DNA of 64,000 nucleotides. Origin: Bacillota bacterium. Lineage in GTDB: Bacteria > Bacillota > Sulfobacillia > Sulfobacillales > Sulfobacillaceae. The notes under the pieces were generated by a model. That model saw nothing but the letters and a program-made list of their open reading frames with translations. It ran no database searches and was not told the origin of the DNA. The translations under genes were made by a program, and so were the position numbers. Shown here piece by piece: positions 60,749 through 64,000 of the stretch. Positions within the stretch are counted from its first letter, which is position 1. Each line of letters opens with the position of its first letter. The stretch spans positions 1 to 64,000 of the forward strand of contig JAKACZ010000004.1 in assembly GCA_021820965.1 (NCBI GenBank), given 5' to 3'.

Positions 60749-61671
60749 TTTTGCGGGGGAGATCCCGCTCTCACAACCCACGCACAAGACCCCGACAGGG
60801 TTTTGGCTGGGGAAGTGGCGACGGGGATTCGGTAAACGGGGCCGGCTTGAAGTGCCCACAAGCGCTGTTCGATGCGGCGAAGATGAGCACGCGGAGTGGA
60901 AAATGGCAGCACTACGCCGCGAACGGTTCCGCTGTGGGCAATAATCGCGCCGGCCTTTTCTTGGTCGCTGATGGCCAGCAATGCGTCGAGCGATGCGTCC
61001 GGTTCGCGCTCGGCCTCGACTTCAGCCGAAATCCGGCCAGCCTGCCCAATTAATGCCGCATCACGCCGTCGCACACCCTCGCGCGCAAGACTCAGCGCGT
61101 CTTGAATCCGTTGCTGATGACGTTGATGGTAGGGCTTCCACTGCCGATGATGGTTTTCAGTGTTAATCCGCCCACGACCCAGCACACCCATAATCAACGC
61201 GGGCGGGGGCGGACCCAACCGTTCCAATAACCGGCCGCCCAGGGGATCGAAAGCGACCACTGTGGAAAACATAATGCCGTCTGTCGGTTCCACTGCGGCT
61301 GACACCGCGGCCAGCAGGTGCGGCGAAAGCTCCCGGTCGAACGCTGCAGCCACCGCCCGGAGACTGGCAACAATGTCGGCTGAGCTGGAAGCCATGCCTT
61401 TGCCCACCGGCAAGGCCGATTGGATCACTAGAGTCCCTTCCAAGGGCTGTCCCCAGGACGACAATAACACCTCGGCGGCTTTTTTGACCTTTTTCCGATG
61501 GGCCGGCCAGACTGTCAGCGGCTGGCCGGGTACCGCCGCGTAGGTGGCGCGGGTGCCCCAGGGAATGGGCAGGGTAATCAAGAATGGCACACCGTCAATC
61601 TCCCCATGAACCAATTCCCCAAATGTGCCGGCTGCAAAGCCCCACCCGACTTTCGCATCGTCGATGGTCAT
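60745..61671 (-). CDS. GHMP kinase, PduX/L-threonine kinase-like
   Basis: 308 residues from ATG 61671; the start could be 61695, but neither ATG has an ideally spaced ribosome binding site (GGGGGGAGGG abuts 61671). WGFAAGTFGELVHGEIDGVP at the N-terminus and PVGKGMASSSADIVASLRAV (P-x-x-x-G-[ML]-[AG]-S-S-x-A, ATP loop) are GHMP motifs, and the order matches PduX, which makes L-threonine-O-3-phosphate for the aminopropanol arm of cobalamin. It follows the lipoprotein gene by five to 29 bases. Relation to the B12 uptake operon at 13 kb is possible. Confidence 0.7.
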   Translation of the reverse strand: MTIDDAKVGWGFAAGTFGELVHGEIDGVPFLITLPIPWGTRATYAAVPGQPLTVWPAHRKKVKKAAEVLLSSWGQPLEGTLVIQSALPVGKGMASSSADIVASLRAVAAAFDRELSPHLLAAVSAAVEPTDGIMFSTVVAFDPLGGRLLERLGPPPPALIMGVLGRGRINTENHHRQWKPYHQRHQQRIQDALSLAREGVRRRDAALIGQAGRISAEVEAEREPDASLDALLAISDQEKAGAIIAHSGTVRGVVLPFSTPRAHLRRIEQRLWALQAGPVYRIPVATSPAKTLSGSCAWVVRAGSPPQN

Positions 61672-61700
61672 CCCTCCCCCCGATCTGGTGTCCACATATG

Positions 61701-62774
61701 CTACGGTGAAGATGGGGAAGTGCTAGAGCTGGTAGGGTTTCCCCATGCCGTAACCAAAGCGTCGACAACTGTGGTCGGGCCCTCGACAACCACCAGGGTC
61801 TTGTTCACCATCAATTGGGCAAGTTCGCCGCCATCCGGCATGGACCCGACGCGAACGCGCAGAGCCCCTACCGTTTCCCTCACCATCGACATGCCAGACG
61901 GCGGCTTAAATGCGAGGGTTTTAGATTCGGTAATCAGTACGGGACTTTGCGTGGCGCTTTGATAGGTCAGCAGCACGACGCGACCGTTTTTGCCCTGCGT
62001 ACTCACGTTAACGTTATTTAACTGAAGGCTTTGTGACGAAGGTGGAAGAACGATCGGAAAGGGAACCCGGGCCTGCGCCAGATCCAGCTCTGTTCCCTGT
62101 GCGGTTAGCGCCACCTCGGGCGTGACCCCAGGCGGCGGCTTAAACACAAAGGCCGAAGATGAAATGGTGGGGTTCACATGAATATCGGTCAGGGTCTCCG
62201 TAATGGAACCGCCGCTCCAGGTTTCCTGCCACTGAGTAGGCATATTGGTATCAAGATTAAACCATAGGGTTGTCTTGGCCTGGGTTCCCTTGGCAATCGG
62301 GGTAGTCATATGCAAGACCACCTGCTTGGCCTTGACCGAGACGCCGACCGCGTGGCTTGACTCAATGGTTTTGACCAGGTTGGTACCTAATAAACGGAAC
62401 CGGTCCCACTGGGTCGCACTAGCTGTAAGAACTGCGTAATGTCTCGCCCCCTGACGATATTCCACAGCGTTCAACCCATTATTCACCACGACATAAGGAG
62501 CACCCTGGCGTGGCACGACGGTGAGACGAAAACTACCCGATGGGAGCTGGCTCGTCAATGTCACACGGTATGTCTGGCGACCGTGATGAATGCCCTTGAC
62601 AACTTCTGTGGCAGATTCAGTGACCGCATGCCAATCGCGGATGCGGGCCAAAACCTCATTTTTCACTTCCTGCGGCGTCATCCCATGAGAAATGGGGTGC
62701 GTCCCGTGTACCGTTCCACAGCCCGCCAAAAATCCTGTTGCCAGGGCTGCGGCCCAAAGCGCCCGGTTTTTCAT
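61701..62774 (-). CDS. Lipoprotein with LolA/RseB-like domain
   Basis: 357 residues. MKNRALWAAALATGFLAGCG has a lipobox (LAGC), so it is a lipid-anchored extracytoplasmic protein. The following beta-rich region, with MTPQEVKNEVLARIRDWHAV and RQTYRVTLTSQLPSGSFRLT, recalls the LolA/LppX/RseB fold of sporulation or germination lipoproteins in Bacillota (GerS-like). A C-terminal domain follows (VNVSTQGKNGRVVLLTYQSA). Its upstream neighbour is the Fur-type gene, divergent; the GHMP kinase follows on the same strand. Confidence 0.65.
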   Translation of the reverse strand: MKNRALWAAALATGFLAGCGTVHGTHPISHGMTPQEVKNEVLARIRDWHAVTESATEVVKGIHHGRQTYRVTLTSQLPSGSFRLTVVPRQGAPYVVVNNGLNAVEYRQGARHYAVLTASATQWDRFRLLGTNLVKTIESSHAVGVSVKAKQVVLHMTTPIAKGTQAKTTLWFNLDTNMPTQWQETWSGGSITETLTDIHVNPTISSSAFVFKPPPGVTPEVALTAQGTELDLAQARVPFPIVLPPSSQSLQLNNVNVSTQGKNGRVVLLTYQSATQSPVLITESKTLAFKPPSGMSMVRETVGALRVRVGSMPDGGELAQLMVNKTLVVVEGPTTVVDALVTAWGNPTSSSTSPSSP

Positions 62775-62907
62775 ACATCGATCCTAGCGCTCCTCAATGC
62801 ATCCGGCAAGCCGCCAAAACTTGAGATTAGCTCAGTTTTGACATATGATGCAGATGCGATTCACGTCGTTATCTGGCTAGGCTAGGTTATATCGGGGAGG
62901 TGGTCAC

Positions 62908-63348
62908 ATGCCGACTGCAGGAGAAAAAGAATTTGCACAGTTTCTTCGAGACCATCGGGCCCGTGTGACCCCAAACCGCTTGACCGTCTTCCGCGCAATG
63001 CAGCAAAGCGCCCGGCCCCTCACTGTCCCCGATTTAGCTGCCCAGGTCGAGGATTCCGGCCTGAATCCCGCAACTCTCTACCGAATTATCGAAACCTTAA
63101 CGGAGCTCGAAGTGGTGCATCCCGTGCTGCAAGATCATCAGAACGTAGCTTATGAACTCTTAGAGCCATTCGCTCGCCATCATGACCATCTTGTTTGCCG
63201 CCAATGCGGCCGGACGGTAGACCTCTACGACTGCCGGCTGGAGGAAACACTGAAGTCCATCAGCGACGACCGTGGATTCAAGATCGATTTTCATCAAATG
63301 GAAGTCCACGGGCTGTGTCCCGACTGCCAGGCTACTCCACGCCGGTAA
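62908..63348 (+). CDS. Fur-family transcriptional regulator
   Basis: 146 residues; ATG 62908 after GGGGAGGTGGTC. The winged helix is NRLTVFRAMQQSARPLTVPD with the recognition helix NPATLYRIIETLTELEVVHP; the metal-binding region has RHHDHLVCRQCGRTVDLYDC and the C-terminal CPDC pair, so both Cys-x2-Cys zinc sites are present. Fur, Zur and PerR share these features; His/Asp ligands alone do not decide which metal it senses. Divergent from the lipoprotein gene, so it may control it. 3' end overlaps the next gene by 17 bases. Confidence 0.85.
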   Translation: MPTAGEKEFAQFLRDHRARVTPNRLTVFRAMQQSARPLTVPDLAAQVEDSGLNPATLYRIIETLTELEVVHPVLQDHQNVAYELLEPFARHHDHLVCRQCGRTVDLYDCRLEETLKSISDDRGFKIDFHQMEVHGLCPDCQATPRR

Positions 63349-64000
63349 AGCGCACGTCCCGGCGCAACGTCTCCCGAAGCGGCCGGGTTCCCTCTTTTTC
63401 TCTCATGGCCAGGAGGGCTGCTCCGGCTACCGGCTTTAGGTCGGTCAATGCCACCTGCGCCTTGGGCAAGTCCCGTGCCAGCGTCTGGACCAATGCGTCT
63501 TTCATATGAGGCGCCTGACCCAACCACAAGCTTCCTGCCAGCACCACGTCGATCAGCTCTGTCTCCATGTCGAGAAGGCGCGCACAGCCGACAACGCTCT
63601 CGGCGATGGCACGACCTTGCCGTTGGAGAATATTAATGGCAACCGGATCCTGGTCACAGGCAGCCGAGAAGCAAACGGGCGCCAATACCAAGAACACCTC
63701 TGGCGCAATTTGCTTGCGGTACATGGCATGGCTTAGCGCGGAATAGCTGGGAAATCCCAGCATGCCCAGAACCGCATTTTCCAAGGCTGTTTTTGGGCCC
63801 CGGCGTTCCGCGCTGCGGAAGGCATAATGGAGGACATCCCGCGCAATATCGATGCCGCTACCATAGTCCCCATATTCGTAGCCCAGGCCGCCCACTTGGC
63901 GGCCTCTGCCGTCAGGGCTCAAACCAAATACGTTGCCTCCGGTTCCCGCGATGGCGGCAATTCCCCACCCCTTGTCTGTCCCCGCGTGAAGGGCAATGAC
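63332..64000 (-). CDS. BadF/GlcNAc kinase-type ATPase, partial
   Basis: The reading frame continues beyond the right edge; 223 codons are visible, the last part of the protein. Reading inward from the edge, VIALHAGTDKGWGIAAIAGT, GGNVFGLSPDGRGRQVGGLG and YEYGDYGSGIDIARDVLHYA match the BadF/BadG/BcrA/BcrD ATPase fold shared by N-acetylglucosamine kinases, with the phosphate loop GTGG and the hexokinase-like GxGxxYGDxGSG. DVVLAGSLWLG and GAALLAM complete the C-terminal subdomain. In Bacillota such genes often stand beside murein-recycling enzymes. The N-terminus is outside the window. Confidence 0.75.
   Translation of the reverse strand, partial: VIALHAGTDKGWGIAAIAGTGGNVFGLSPDGRGRQVGGLGYEYGDYGSGIDIARDVLHYAFRSAERRGPKTALENAVLGMLGFPSYSALSHAMYRKQIAPEVFLVLAPVCFSAACDQDPVAINILQRQGRAIAESVVGCARLLDMETELIDVVLAGSLWLGQAPHMKDALVQTLARDLPKAQVALTDLKPVAGAALLAMREKEGTRPLRETLRRDVRFTGVE

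Overview
The window looks like a chromosomal segment of a motile, spore-forming Bacillota, most plausibly an acidophilic Sulfobacillus-like bacterium. The grounds are a Spo0E-like phosphatase, strong GGAGG-type ribosome binding sites, GTG/TTG starts, flagellin/FliD/FliS, a sedolisin (S53) acid protease, S-box and cobalamin riboswitches, and small membrane proteins typical of Bacillota. The genus is an inference; the sequence itself shows only the genes. No rRNA, tRNA or CRISPR array was seen.

Layout. 1-4.9 kb is a decayed accessory zone: a TPR-protein fragment abutting a beheaded secreted protein, an RMF-like small gene, two ~217-bp inverted-repeat elements, a beheaded 2H phosphoesterase, the 5' end of a group II intron and a Spo0E-like pair. 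4.9-10.5 kb is a compact housekeeping block: endonuclease IV, lipid kinase, GH1 glycosidase, a coiled-coil protein, an AcoX-like kinase coupled to a MarR regulator, and a histidine phosphatase. 10.5-13.3 kb is decayed, with an IS4-type transposase relic. 13.3-15.5 kb is a cobalamin-riboswitch operon with BtuC and BtuD but no full substrate-binding protein. 15.6-23 kb is a flagellar filament cluster (FliS, FliD, flagellin) bracketed by three glycosyltransferase genes, suggesting filament glycosylation. 23-29.2 kb holds an amidohydrolase, a PHS-family transporter, an RmlD-like reductase overlapping a NifX-like protein, an MBL hydrolase and an orphan adenine methylase.

29.2-32.1 kb contains the most striking locus. 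A SAM-I riboswitch and terminator precede a RuBisCO-like (mtnW) gene whose middle is missing and replaced by a 48-bp tandem repeat. This is followed by mtnX, and then by the first 21 codons of a further gene that suits mtnB. It is a methionine-salvage operon in decay. A beheaded M61 peptidase, a second PHS transporter and the S53 protease follow.

38-55.7 kb is a large surface-polysaccharide locus. It has two initiating phosphoglycosyl transferases, seven glycosyltransferases or GT-like proteins, an O-antigen ligase/polymerase, an epimerase, a sulfotransferase, and a PglF/PglE/PglC-like module (4,6-dehydratase, aminotransferase, sugar transferase) for a diamino-sugar pathway. 55.9-64 kb returns to housekeeping: FtsH, a coiled-coil lytic transglycosylase, a PduX-like GHMP kinase behind a lipoprotein, a Fur-family regulator and a partial BadF/GlcNAc-kinase-type gene running off the right edge.
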